Below, piece by piece: positions 7,859 to 15,600 of a stretch of DNA of 21,848 nt. The stretch spans positions 1-21,848 of the IMG/VR virus record IMGVR_UViG_3300034198_005392; one strand, written 5' to 3'. Position numbers and translations under genes: made by a program. How positions within the stretch are numbered: the stretch's first letter is position 1; every line of letters begins with the position of its first letter. The DNA is from a virus. Below the pieces are notes generated by a model. That model had not been told where the DNA came from, ran no database searches, and worked only from the letters and a program-made list of their open reading frames with translations.

Positions 7859-7877
7859 CGCTCCAACACAAGGAGCG
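7859..7877 (+). promoter_or_regulatory. Hairpin occluding the glycosyltransferase ribosome-binding site
   Basis: CGCTCC (7859-7864) pairs with GGAGCG (7872-7877) around the loop AACACAA, so the Shine-Dalgarno GGAG is inside the stem, 7 bases from the GTG start. Such pairing can restrain translation until the RNA is unwound; here that is inference from the sequence alone. Confidence 0.4.
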
Positions 7878-7882
7878 AACCA

Positions 7883-8614
7883 GTGCTACTGCGTATCGGA
7901 AACGTCGAAGCTGAACTCCGAGTCGCGGCGGTGATGAGCACCCCGCGACTCGGGTTCACCGACAACTTCTTCTGCGTCTCGACGGCGCTTGCCCCCCACG
8001 GCATCTCGCCGGTCAAGGTGACCGGAGCTTTCTGGGGGCAGTGCCTCCAGAGGTCGCTCGAGCAAGTCATCGACAACCACGACGCCGTCTTCACCATCGA
8101 CTACGACACGGTGTTCTCGTCGAAGACGGTGGAGGCGCTGGTCGCCCTGTTCCTGCACTCTGGGGTGGACGCGATTGCGCCGCTCCAGATCAAGCGGGAG
8201 AGCGACGCCCTCATGTTCGCGCTGCCCGACGGCGACGTGGACGCGAAGACGACGGTCGGCGACGACTTCTTCTCGAGGTCGGTGCAGCCGGTGGAGACGG
8301 CCCACTTCGGGCTGACCCTCCTGCGGTGCTCGGCGCTGAAGCGGATGCCGAAGCCCTGGTTCCTCGCCACGCCGAACGAGAAGGGGGAGTGGACGGGTGG
8401 GCACACCGACGAGGACATCGCCTTCTGGCGGGGCTGGAAGGCCGCGGGCAACACACTGGGCATGGCGACGGGCATCAGCGTCGGTCACGCCGAGCTGATG
8501 GTGACGTGGCCCAGCCGGCGGCAGGGGGCAGGCGGCCGGGTGCAGCAGCACACGACCGACTACTGGACGAGCGGGCAGAAGGCACCTGAAGCAGCGTGGG
8601 GGCACGTCTCGTGA
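7883..8614 (+). CDS. GT-A-fold glycosyltransferase-like protein
   Basis: GT-A enzymes transfer sugars from nucleotide-sugar donors using a metal held by a DxD motif. Here NHDAVFTIDYDTVFSS carries D73-Y-D75 in the expected strand/turn, and AIAPLQIKR, HFGLTLLRCSALKRM and HTDEDIAFWRGWKAAGNTL followed by ISVGH (H202) match the acceptor/catalytic half of GT2-like proteins. At 243 residues it is a minimal catalytic domain without membrane segments, so it should act in the cytoplasm. The start is GTG, 7 bases after AGGAG (7871-7875). Its place among head genes suggests modification of capsid or tail proteins, as reported for some actinobacteriophages; substrate is unknown. The stop overlaps the next gene (GTGA). 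Confidence 0.75.
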   Translation: MLLRIGNVEAELRVAAVMSTPRLGFTDNFFCVSTALAPHGISPVKVTGAFWGQCLQRSLEQVIDNHDAVFTIDYDTVFSSKTVEALVALFLHSGVDAIAPLQIKRESDALMFALPDGDVDAKTTVGDDFFSRSVQPVETAHFGLTLLRCSALKRMPKPWFLATPNEKGEWTGGHTDEDIAFWRGWKAAGNTLGMATGISVGHAELMVTWPSRRQGAGGRVQQHTTDYWTSGQKAPEAAWGHVS

Positions 8615-8811
8615 AGATTCGCGTCATCCAGAACTTCGGCGACTACCAGGCGGGCCAGGTCTTCGAGGACTGGCCCGGCGGCATGTGCGAGGTGCTGATC
8701 GGCCGCGGCCTGATTCAAGAGGTCCGAGACGAGCCGATGCTCGAGGCGGCCGAGGAGCAGCCGAAGGTTGAACGGGCCGAGCGGCCTGCCTACAAGCCCA
8801 AGAGGCGATGA
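8611..8811 (+). CDS. Small head/connector-region protein, unknown function
   Basis: A 66-residue product starting at GTG 8611, which overlaps the glycosyltransferase stop as GTGA; a GTG at 8596 would add five residues. The N-terminal half (KIRVIQNFGDYQAGQVFEDW...LIGRGLIQEV) looks like a compact beta-barrel-like module often found as a short protein just before phage connector genes. The C-terminal half is highly charged and ends in a basic KPKRR. No catalytic motif is visible. The function is not known; a minor head or connector accessory is inferred only from position. Confidence 0.6.
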   Translation: MKIRVIQNFGDYQAGQVFEDWPGGMCEVLIGRGLIQEVRDEPMLEAAEEQPKVERAERPAYKPKRR

Positions 8812-8812
8812 G

Positions 8813-9457
8813 ATGGACACAATCGTCTTCGGCACGCCGCAGCGGCCGAACGCCACGATCACGCCGTACCGCAGCCTGGTCCGCGTGACTCAGCCGACGG
8901 TCGAGCCGTTGAGCCTGACCGACGCCAAGGCCCACTGTCGCGTCGATACGAACGCCGAGGATCTCTACATCCAGGCGCTCATCACGGCCGCGCGGGTTTA
9001 CGTCGAGGACATCTTCGACATCACGATCTGTACGTCGATCTGGGAGGCGAAGTATGACCTCTTCCCGATCTGGGCGATCGTGCTGCCGCGGCTGCCGCTC
9101 CAGGCCGACAAGCCGATCACGATCACCTACCGCACCGGCGACGGCACCTACTCAACGCTGGCGAGCGCGAACAACGACTTTCAGGTGGACGGGAGCGTCA
9201 TTCCCGGCCGCGTCTACCCGCAGTGGGCGCGGTCGTGGCCGGCGACCCGCGGCGACGAGAACTCGGTGACCATTCGGTACTCGTCCGGCTACGGGGACGG
9301 CGGGCAGAGCGCGCCGCCGATGATCAACCGCCTGATCGCCGTCCTCGTCCTGCACTGGTACGAGAGCCGCCAGCCGGTCGCGCCGGGCACCCAGACCAGC
9401 GTGCCCTACGTCTTCGACACGCTGGTCGCGGCCTGCAACATGGGGGTTTACCGATGA
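8813..9457 (+). CDS. Head-tail connector, gp6 / phiE125 gp8-like
   Basis: Proteins of this type form the ring under the portal that closes the DNA-filled head. The 214-residue product has the hallmark N-terminal helical block LSLTDAKAHCRVDTNAEDLY followed by IQALITAARVYVEDIF, a central beta region (LPRLPLQADKPITITY), and a C-terminal helix with ALVLHWYESRQPVA-like residues (VLVLHWYESRQPV) seen in the phiE125 gp8 family. The start is ATG 8813, with AGAGG (8801-8805) 7 bases upstream and 1 base after the previous stop; an in-frame upstream ATG at 8768 would overlap the preceding gene and adds unrelated residues. The stop overlaps the next start (ATGA). Confidence 0.85.
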   Translation: MDTIVFGTPQRPNATITPYRSLVRVTQPTVEPLSLTDAKAHCRVDTNAEDLYIQALITAARVYVEDIFDITICTSIWEAKYDLFPIWAIVLPRLPLQADKPITITYRTGDGTYSTLASANNDFQVDGSVIPGRVYPQWARSWPATRGDENSVTIRYSSGYGDGGQSAPPMINRLIAVLVLHWYESRQPVAPGTQTSVPYVFDTLVAACNMGVYR

Positions 9458-9783
9458 GCGTCAGGGCCAGAATCGACATCGACGCCACGTTCCACGACGC
9501 CACGGCGACGACGCTGACCGTCGGCAACCTGACCGAGCACATCGCCCCGTCGATCACGACGGCGCAGGCGATCACCGGCACCGTGGGCACGTCGGCGGTG
9601 CAGATCGCCGGCACGCCGCCGCTCTCGAGCCTCGTGCTCAAGAACACGGGCAACGGCGTGCTGCGGCTGGCGGGGGCCATCGACGTGCAGGCGGGCCGGG
9701 TGTCCTGCCTGCCGGTGACGGCGACGATCACAGTGTCGGCCCCAAGTGGCAGCGGCAGCTACTCGGCCCTCTGGGTGGGGTGA
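9454..9783 (+). CDS. Small beta-rich virion-region protein, unknown function
   Basis: A 109-residue product starting at ATG 9454, overlapping the connector stop (ATGA) with a GGGGG-containing Shine-Dalgarno region about 7 bases upstream. Composition is dominated by Thr, Ala, Val, Gly and Ser in alternating hydrophobic patterns (SSLVLKNTGNGVLRLAG, TATITVSAPSGSGSY), which predicts a compact beta-sandwich. I do not recognise the family. Its place between connector and head-tail adaptor suggests a minor virion or decoration protein, but this rests only on context. Confidence 0.6.
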   Translation: MSVRARIDIDATFHDATATTLTVGNLTEHIAPSITTAQAITGTVGTSAVQIAGTPPLSSLVLKNTGNGVLRLAGAIDVQAGRVSCLPVTATITVSAPSGSGSYSALWVG

Positions 9784-9786
9784 CGC

Positions 9787-10110
9787 ATGGCATGGGCCGG
9801 CAGCATGCGCGAGCGGTTGACGATCCAGAAGCCGGTCGAGCGGCAGAACGCCGGCTTCGGCGAGGCGACGATTGAGTGGGAGACCGAGGGCGAGGTGTTC
9901 GGGAGCGTCATGGGGCTCAGGGTCTCCGACTACGTCGCCGCGCAGCAGGCGGGGTCGATCGTGACCCACCGCATCCGCATCCGGTTCTTCCCGACGCTGA
10001 CGCATCAGCACCGGCTGATCTGGCGGGGTCGGAAGATGGAGATTTCAGCCATCCTCGAGCGCGAGACGCGGGCAATCCACGAGATTCTCGCCAGAGAGGA
10101 CGCCACATGA
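9787..10110 (+). CDS. Head-tail adaptor (Phage_H_T_join-like)
   Basis: Adaptors of the SPP1 gp16 / HK97 type bind below the connector ring and act as the head stopper. The 107-residue protein begins MAWAGSMRERLTIQKPVE, the usual 'M...lr.ritiq.p' start, continues with WETEGEVFGSVMGL and the GSIVTHRIRIRFFP strand, and ends with RLIWRGRKMEISAILE, all typical of the family at the typical length. It begins 3 bases after the preceding stop behind a G-rich ribosome-binding region, and its stop overlaps the next start (ATGA). Confidence 0.87.
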   Translation: MAWAGSMRERLTIQKPVERQNAGFGEATIEWETEGEVFGSVMGLRVSDYVAAQQAGSIVTHRIRIRFFPTLTHQHRLIWRGRKMEISAILERETRAIHEILAREDAT

Positions 10111-10850
10111 TCACGCAAGGCATCGGCTCGCCCCGCACGATCGGCGGGCAGACGGCGAAGCAGCTCACGCAGGCGTTCGTCACCGTCAAGACGGCCGGCG
10201 TCCGCGAGATGGCGGAGAAGCTACGAAAGCTCGGCGAGCAGATGGGGGAGCCCAAGGCACTCGAGAACGCCTGCAAGCTGGCCGCCAAGCACATTGAGCG
10301 AGGCTACAAGGCCAAGATCGGCAACGTGACGGGCAACCTCCGCAAGTCGGTGGTCATCAGAACGAAGCTCTACGACGCCGCCGCGGTGGCGATCGTCGGC
10401 CCCCGGCAGACCGGCACCGGCGCGAGCAAGGAAGGCCGAGAATCGGGAAACCACGCATGGCTCGTGGAGTTCGGGACGGGCGTGCGAAAGCCCGGCACAA
10501 GGGGCCGCCGCACCTATCTGAACGTCCACCAGCTCATCAACGGCAAGATGCGGCGGCACTCGTCGGCGAACAACACCCAGTTCGCCAACATGAGCAAGGG
10601 CTACTACTTCCTGATGGGCAGCAAGTACGAGCCGACCAGGCAGGCGAGGGCCGGCAGCGGCGGCGACCATGACTTCTGGACGCCGGAGTCGGGTGGCCCG
10701 CAGCGTCCGGTCACGCTGCACCCCGGTGAGACCTACGGAGCGATGCCGGCCAGCCACGCGATGCAGAAGACGATCTCCGAGCAGCAAGGGGCCGTGTTCG
10801 GGAGCCTGGTGGCAGCCATCCAGAACTCGCTCGACAGGTTGACCAGATGA
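10107..10850 (+). CDS. HK97 gp10-like head-tail joining / tail completion protein
   Basis: gp10-like proteins work at the head-tail joint and in tail completion. This 247-residue copy shows the family's hallmarks: helical N-terminal segment GVREMAEKLRKLGEQM, GNVTGNLRKSVVIRTK (the G.LR.S motif), NHAWLVEFGTGV (the 'vEfGT' motif) and a terminal MPASHAMQKTI block. It is longer than usual (about 110-160) because roughly 80 residues rich in Gly, Arg and Asn (about 135-215) are inserted between the EFGT motif and the C-terminal helix. AGAGAGGA (10093-10100) precedes the ATG by 6 bases. The start overlaps the adaptor stop and its own stop overlaps the next start. Confidence 0.83.
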   Translation: MITQGIGSPRTIGGQTAKQLTQAFVTVKTAGVREMAEKLRKLGEQMGEPKALENACKLAAKHIERGYKAKIGNVTGNLRKSVVIRTKLYDAAAVAIVGPRQTGTGASKEGRESGNHAWLVEFGTGVRKPGTRGRRTYLNVHQLINGKMRRHSSANNTQFANMSKGYYFLMGSKYEPTRQARAGSGGDHDFWTPESGGPQRPVTLHPGETYGAMPASHAMQKTISEQQGAVFGSLVAAIQNSLDRLTR

Positions 10851-11272
10851 TCCTCGGCCCCGAAAAGCACGTCTTCCAGAAGCTCGTCACCGCACCGGCG
10901 GTGGCGAGGCTCGTCGGGTTTCAGGTCTACCCGATCGCGGTGCCGAAGAACGCCGTCCTGCCGTTCTGCGTCTACAAGCGGCCGAACGTCACCCGCGAAA
11001 GCACGATGTCTGGCCCGCTTTACCAGCCGGTCGTCCATCTTCAGATCGCCTCGTGGGCCTTGTACTACGACGACGCTCGAGAGTTGGCGGAGGCCGTCAG
11101 GCTGACTCTGGATGGCAACATCGGCACGCTCTCGGGCGTTACAATCAGTGATATGCGGCTTGTGTCCGAGACGGACGACTACCTCGATCCCGCGGCAGTC
11201 GGAGCCCAGCTCCCCCCCGCATACGAAGTACGACAGCTTTTTCAGATTCGGTGGTCGGAAGCCACCGAATAA
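10847..11272 (+). CDS. DUF3168-like tail completion / terminator protein
   Basis: DUF3168 proteins cap the tail tube and connect it to the head. The 141-residue product fits in size and pattern: an N-terminal helix and strand (QKLVTAPAVARLVGFQVYPI), a strand PFCVYKRPNVTRES, the core HLQIASWALYYDDARELAEAVRL (split here in two helices) and a final strand ending QLFQIRWSEATE. Order after the gp10-like gene and before tail tube genes is canonical. The start ATG overlaps the previous stop (ATGA). Its last codons form a perfect 9-bp hairpin that includes the first base of the stop codon. Confidence 0.8.
   Translation: MILGPEKHVFQKLVTAPAVARLVGFQVYPIAVPKNAVLPFCVYKRPNVTRESTMSGPLYQPVVHLQIASWALYYDDARELAEAVRLTLDGNIGTLSGVTISDMRLVSETDDYLDPAAVGAQLPPAYEVRQLFQIRWSEATE
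11246..11270 (+). other. Perfect 9-bp hairpin at the boundary before the tail tube genes
   Basis: ATTCGGTGG (11246-11254) and CCACCGAAT (11262-11270) are exact complements around the loop TCGGAAG. It ends at the stop codon of the tail completion gene and precedes a strong Shine-Dalgarno site. No T-run follows, so simple termination is unlikely; RNA protection, processing or partial attenuation are possible. A smaller GCGT-AAGGAG-ACGC stem (11279-11292) with the Shine-Dalgarno sequence in its loop follows directly. Confidence 0.5.
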
Positions 11273-11296
11273 CACTTCGCGTAAGGAGACGCATCT

Positions 11297-11626
11297 ATGG
11301 CCGGTGTTGCAGCGATGGGCGTGACGATGACCTACGGGTCTCAGACGCTCGTCATCACGAGCTTCAATGTCAACGACCAGATCGACAACGCCGACGGCTC
11401 GCACCTGGGCATCCCCATTGGCGGCCGTCGGGAGTACGTTCCGACGTTCGTGCAGCGGGAGATTTCCTGCGACTACATCGCGACGACCGTCGTCACCGTG
11501 CAGTCGGCCGCGATCAGCATCACCGGCCCGGTCAGTTTCAGCGGCAACGCGACCCTCCAGACATCGACGGTCGGCGGCACCGTGGGCGACTTCATCAAGG
11601 GCAACGCCACCTGGCGAGTGGCTTGA
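11297..11626 (+). CDS. Tail tube-like protein A (paralogue of the next gene)
   Basis: The 109-residue product is almost entirely beta-prone, as expected for a tube subunit that stacks in hexameric rings. It begins MAGVAAMGVTMTYGS and ends TVGGTVGDFIKGNATWRVA. The next gene begins MAGVTAHGAQFTF and ends ATAGDLVKGSLRFSL, so the two share start, end pattern (GD[FL][IV]KG) and size and are best read as a tandem duplication. A strong TAAGGAGA Shine-Dalgarno sequence (11282-11289) lies 7 bases upstream. Assignment as tail tube rests on size, fold prediction and position between the completion protein and the assembly chaperone; a decoration or adaptor role is possible for one copy. Confidence 0.65.
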   Translation: MAGVAAMGVTMTYGSQTLVITSFNVNDQIDNADGSHLGIPIGGRREYVPTFVQREISCDYIATTVVTVQSAAISITGPVSFSGNATLQTSTVGGTVGDFIKGNATWRVA

Positions 11627-11646
11627 TGACCAGGGGGTGACCCGCA

Positions 11647-12033
11647 ATGGCCGGAGTCACCGCGCACGGCGCACAGTTCACGTTCAGGCCGTCGAGCCTG
11701 GGCGTGCAGTCGTTCTCCGCCTCCGCGGTCGGCATCTCAGTCGAGACGCCGACCGCGGAGGTTGTCGATATGACGGGGGCCACCGACCCCACTGGGTACA
11801 TCGTCAAGGTGCCGACCGGCGATTGGTCGGGCGGCTCGGTGGCGGTGGACTTTCTGTATGCGAACTACGACCCCTCTGGTCTGGTTCGCGTCCCCGGCAC
11901 TCTCGTCTTCACCTCACCCGGCATGACGATCTCCAGGCGAGTGATTCTGGAGTCGGCGTCTGTCAACGCCACGGCTGGCGACTTGGTCAAGGGTTCACTT
12001 CGGTTCAGCCTCACTGACTATCAGGGGCAGTAG
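11647..12033 (+). CDS. Tail tube-like protein B (paralogue of the previous gene)
   Basis: A 128-residue beta-rich protein with the same start (MAGV) and closing motif (GDLVKGSLRFSL) as the gene 20 bases upstream. It differs in the middle, with PTAEVVDMTGATDPTGY resembling the loop seen in small siphovirus tail tube proteins, and SPGMTISRRVILESASVN near the end. AGGGGGTGA (11632-11640) sits 6 bases before the ATG, one of the strongest ribosome-binding sites here, consistent with a structural protein needed in quantity. Directly upstream of the chaperone and tape measure genes is where a major tail protein is expected, so this copy is my preferred major tube protein. Confidence 0.68.
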   Translation: MAGVTAHGAQFTFRPSSLGVQSFSASAVGISVETPTAEVVDMTGATDPTGYIVKVPTGDWSGGSVAVDFLYANYDPSGLVRVPGTLVFTSPGMTISRRVILESASVNATAGDLVKGSLRFSLTDYQGQ

Positions 12034-12045
12034 AAAGGTTTTCTC

Positions 12046-12417
12046 ATGGCTCTCAGCAAGTCCAGCATCATCGCGGTCGAGGATTTTCGACTCGAGAAGG
12101 TTCACGTCCCCGAGTGGAAGGGCGACGTGTACCTCCGCGTGATCAGCGGCACCGACCGCGATCACTTCGAGGAGTCCTACGCGGACCAGAAGATGCGGGC
12201 CTTCCGCATCCGCTTCCTCCTGATCACGCTCTGCGACGAGGGCGGCGAGCGGCTCTTCGAGGACAAGGACATCGACCTCCTCGGCAAGAAGTCGAGCGTC
12301 GTGATCAACCGGCTCTTCGAGGAGGCGTGGAAGCTCAACGCCTTCACGCAGGAGGCAGTTGATGCCTTGGGGGAAGATTCCGCCGACGCCCCGAGCGGCG
12401 ATTCTACTTCAAGCTAG
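12046..12417 (+). CDS. Tail assembly chaperone, G-like
   Basis: G-type chaperones bind the tape measure protein and recruit tube subunits. The 123-residue protein has the family's pattern: VHVPEWKGDVYLRVISGTDRDHFEE, then FRIRFLLITLCDEGGERLF and LGKKSSVVINRLFEEAWKLN. Its tail (GEDSADAPSGDSTSS) is low-complexity and polar, as in proteins whose 3' end overlaps a frameshift region. AGAAAGG (12032-12038) is 7 bases upstream. The following reading frame is in -1 register and continues the conserved sequence, so this gene should also yield a longer G-T fusion. Confidence 0.82.
   Translation: MALSKSSIIAVEDFRLEKVHVPEWKGDVYLRVISGTDRDHFEESYADQKMRAFRIRFLLITLCDEGGERLFEDKDIDLLGKKSSVVINRLFEEAWKLNAFTQEAVDALGEDSADAPSGDSTSS
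12369..12375 (+). other. Probable -1 programmed frameshift site for the G-T fusion
   Basis: Five Gs (12369-12373) are read in frame as TTG GGG GAA. A -1 slip lets the glycine tRNA re-pair perfectly on GGG and continues as GGA AGA. The -1 frame is open only from 12363, and it encodes RRFYFKLAAMFGMSV, a conserved T-like segment starting upstream of the next gene's own ATG. Known stimulators are present: AGGAGG at 12350-12355, 13 bases before the G-run, and a 5-bp GC stem (12381-12385 with 12396-12400) 5 bases after it. The fusion would be about 216 residues. The heptamer GGGGGAA is not an ideal XXXYYYZ, so slipping may depend on the P-site codon. Confidence 0.65.
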
Positions 12418-12422
12418 CCGCG

Positions 12423-12695
12423 ATGTTCGGGATGTCGGTCAAGAGGATGCTGGCCGAGGTTGATTCGGAGGAGATCGCTGAGTGGCACGCCTATGACCAG
12501 AGGTGGCCGCTCAACGACGGCTGGCAGCAAACCGCGAGGGTATGCCGGGTCATCATGGCGGCGTCGGGCCACTTCAAGAAGCACGACCTACCGGACGAGT
12601 CGGCGTTCATCCCCGCGGTCGTCAAGCCGGAGCAGACGAACGAGCAGATGTTGACCGAGTTGCTGAAGCTCAAGACGCCGATCAATCAAGGATGA
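12423..12695 (+). CDS. Tail assembly chaperone, T-like region (expected as the frameshifted extension)
   Basis: The open frame gives a 90-residue product from ATG 12423, but there is no good ribosome-binding site and the recognisable sequence begins before that ATG (FYFKLAAMFGMSVKRMLAEV). The body continues DSEEIAEWHAYDQRWPL, the 'elaew.ay.rl.P' pattern of phage chaperone C-terminal domains, and ends in a charged helix. It is in -1 register relative to the G-like gene, so I read it mainly as the T part of a G-T fusion that helps load the tape measure protein; separate translation cannot be excluded. It ends 4 bases before the tape measure start, and AAGGA at its end serves that start. Confidence 0.75.
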   Translation: MFGMSVKRMLAEVDSEEIAEWHAYDQRWPLNDGWQQTARVCRVIMAASGHFKKHDLPDESAFIPAVVKPEQTNEQMLTELLKLKTPINQG

Positions 12696-12699
12696 AGCG

Positions 12700-15600
12700 A
12701 TGGCAAACGGCTATCTCGGCAAGATCAGCGCCATCGTCTCGGCGAACACGGCCGACTTCCAGAAAAAGATCGACGCCTCTGCTCAGGATGTCGATCGTTT
12801 CGCCAGGCGGATCGGAAGCGACCTAAACGCGGCGTCCCGCCAGGCGTCGCGGTCGCTCGAGAACATCTACACGCCGCTTCAGAAGGTGGAGCGAGCCCTG
12901 AAGGCGGCGAACAGCATGAAGCTGTCGTTCCAGGGCTTCAAGGGTGCGGTGCGGACTGTCGAGGAGCTTTCCGAGCGGCTGGCGGAGCTGGGAAAGCGGC
13001 AGATCGACATCAGCGTCCGCGGGACCGGCTTCAAGACGGCAGCCCAGCTCCACGACGCGATCCGCGGTATCTCGTCGAAGGAGGTGAACCTCGTCGCCAG
13101 CGTCGGCGGGCTGAAGGAGGCGAGGGAGCTGGTCGCCTCCATGCAGGCCGCCGACGAGTACGGCAAGCGGCGAGGCGTTGCCTTTGGCAAGGACACCTCC
13201 ACGGGAGCGGTCGTCAAGGTCAGGCAGACGCAGCTTGAAGAGGCCGTCGCGAAGCTGGCTCAGTTCCGCGACCTCGACCAGATCAAGATCGCGCTCAAGG
13301 TCGTCGGCACGCAGCAGCTTGACGAAGCGACTCGCAAGTTCAAGCAGATGGTCTCGCTCGGCCAGGAGGTCACGGCCCCGCTCGAGAAGATTCAGGGCGA
13401 GCTGTCCTCCTTCCCAGCAGACATCCAGGCAGCGTTCCAGCCCACTCTGATTGAGCTACAGAAGCGCACCGAGCGAGTCAGCGCGAGCATTGAGAAGGTC
13501 GGCACGACGGGCCGCACCTTCAACAGGCTGGCCGCCGACGTTCGCGGCGCGACGCAGTCTGTCGGCTTTCTCAAGGATGCCGTCGCGTCGCTTGGCGCTA
13601 TCAACGCTCGAGGAATCGTTGACAGGGCTCCGGCGTTCAAGCAGGCGCTCGACTCTAGCGCCGCCGCCACGAAGATGCGGGACTCTCAGCCCGCGTTCGT
13701 CACCCGTAACGCCGATGTCGGTGCTCTCGACGAACGAAGGCTCGACGCCGTCAACAAGCTCGTCGCAGCCTACGCCAAGCTTGAGGGCGAGGAAAGCCGC
13801 GGCGGCGCGAGCGCGAAGACGAGCCGAGAGTTTGAGCGACAGGTCGGGATCGTCAACCAGTTGACCGACAGTTTCAACGAGTTGGTGGCCTCGACGAAGG
13901 GCGCGGCGTTCGACGAGATCGCGCTTCAGGCGAACCGCGCAAACGCGATCTTTTCCACGCTCTCGCCGCAGGCCGCCCGCGGCCTTCTGGCGCTACAGAA
14001 GGAGGCGACGGGGCTGATTGCAGCCTACCGCGACACGGGGGCTGGCGCAGCACAAGCAGAGGCCGCAATTCGCCGCCTTTCGGACGCTTCGTCAATCGCC
14101 AGCAGCGCCGACAAGCTGCGAACGGCGGCGACGGCGATCGGCGAGCCTTCGGCTTTTGCTGGCGTCGAGGCGGCGGCAGCCCGGACGCTGGCCGCGTTCG
14201 ACGCCCTGCCGGAGTCGCTTCGGCAGCGGTTCTCGCCGGAGATGCGCAAGGCTCTCGGCGATGCGGCGTCCTTGGGTGACGCGGTCTCAGCAGGCGGCGC
14301 TCGCGGCACCGAGTCGCTTGACAGGATGGTCGCAACGCTGGGGAGGCTGCAATCGGCGTTCAAGGCCAGCGGAGATGCCGCTCAGGCCAGCCAAGCACTC
14401 GGCGATGCAGCCAGCCGAGTCCGCGCGAGGACGCCGGTCAACGTGTCGGCCATTGCCAACCAAGCGACGACGGCCGTCGGCGAGTTTGAGACCCTGTCCG
14501 AACCTATCCGCCGGCAGCTCATCCCGGCCTTCTCCGACGCGATCGGTCGCGCCGCCGCGCTCGCGCAAACGATCAGAGACGGCGGGTCGGCGAGCGTCTC
14601 CGACATCAACGCTGTTGCGAAGGCCGTCGGCAATCTGTCGGCAGAGATGCAGCGGGCTCGAGCATACGCCGAACTCGTCAACACCGGCCTCTTCAAGGGC
14701 GAAGGCGGCTCGCGGAGCGTCGAGGCGCTGAACACTGACGTTCGGGCTTTGAGCGACTCGTTCAAGACTTTGCCGGCAAGTTCTCGCACGGCGCTCGCCC
14801 CGTTTGTCAAGGAGGTCAAGGACGCAAGGTCTGCCCTTCGCGCCGGCGCTGGTTCGGTTCGCGACTATCAGGCCGCCGTGTCGGCACTCGCGGCGGCGAC
14901 AAAGTCGATCTCGGCCACCTCTGGCGCGTTTGTGTCGGACAACTCTTCGGCTGGCAGGGCGAAAGCCGTCGCGGATCTAGAGGCTCGCATCACTTCGGCG
15001 AGCAAGGCGAGCGAAGATTTCGGCAGGGCTGCTCGGAGGTCTCTGCAAGATGTTGCCGAGGCCGCGAGAGCGGCTGCGGCTGCGTTCGCCGCCGGAGTTC
15101 AGCCGCTGTCGGCGGCCGAGCGAGCCATCGCTGTGCTCGAGGAGAGGATTGATTCCATTGGCCGCGGCGAGGGCATCAAAAACCTCTTCCGCGTCGGCAG
15201 CGAGAGCACGCAGCTTGATCGCTTGCTCGGCGAGATGAAGTCCCTGGACGAGCGGTTCGCCGCACTCGACATCACGCAGCGCCGAGCGCTTCAGAACATC
15301 GCCAAGAACCTGAAGGCCGCCGCGCAGGCCGCGGCCGACGCGGGCAGAGCAACGACGCAGTTTCGCGACGCGGTGGCTGCGATGGAGGCCGGCGTCGGCG
15401 AGAGCGAAACCCGACCGGCCGAGAACCGTCGCCGGGTCGATGCGGCCAATCAGTTTCTGCTCCCGCCCGTTTTGCAGCGAGAGTCAGAAATCCTGTCGAA
15501 TCAGGGGCTTGCGACCGACGTTCGGGGGCGGCTGGCGAGGGCGGCTCAACTGCGGCAGATCCAAGAGGCGAGGACCGAGGCGCAGGCAGAGCAGCGTCGT

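Noticed and set aside
8768-8812. Longer connector protein starting at 8768
   Set aside because: It overlaps the preceding gene by 44 bases with non-conserved residues, while ATG 8813 has AGAGG at good spacing.
12423-12425. Independent ATG start as the main way to express the T-like region
   Set aside because: There is no clear ribosome-binding site, and conserved sequence begins upstream in the -1 frame, so a frameshift product is the better reading. It is not excluded.
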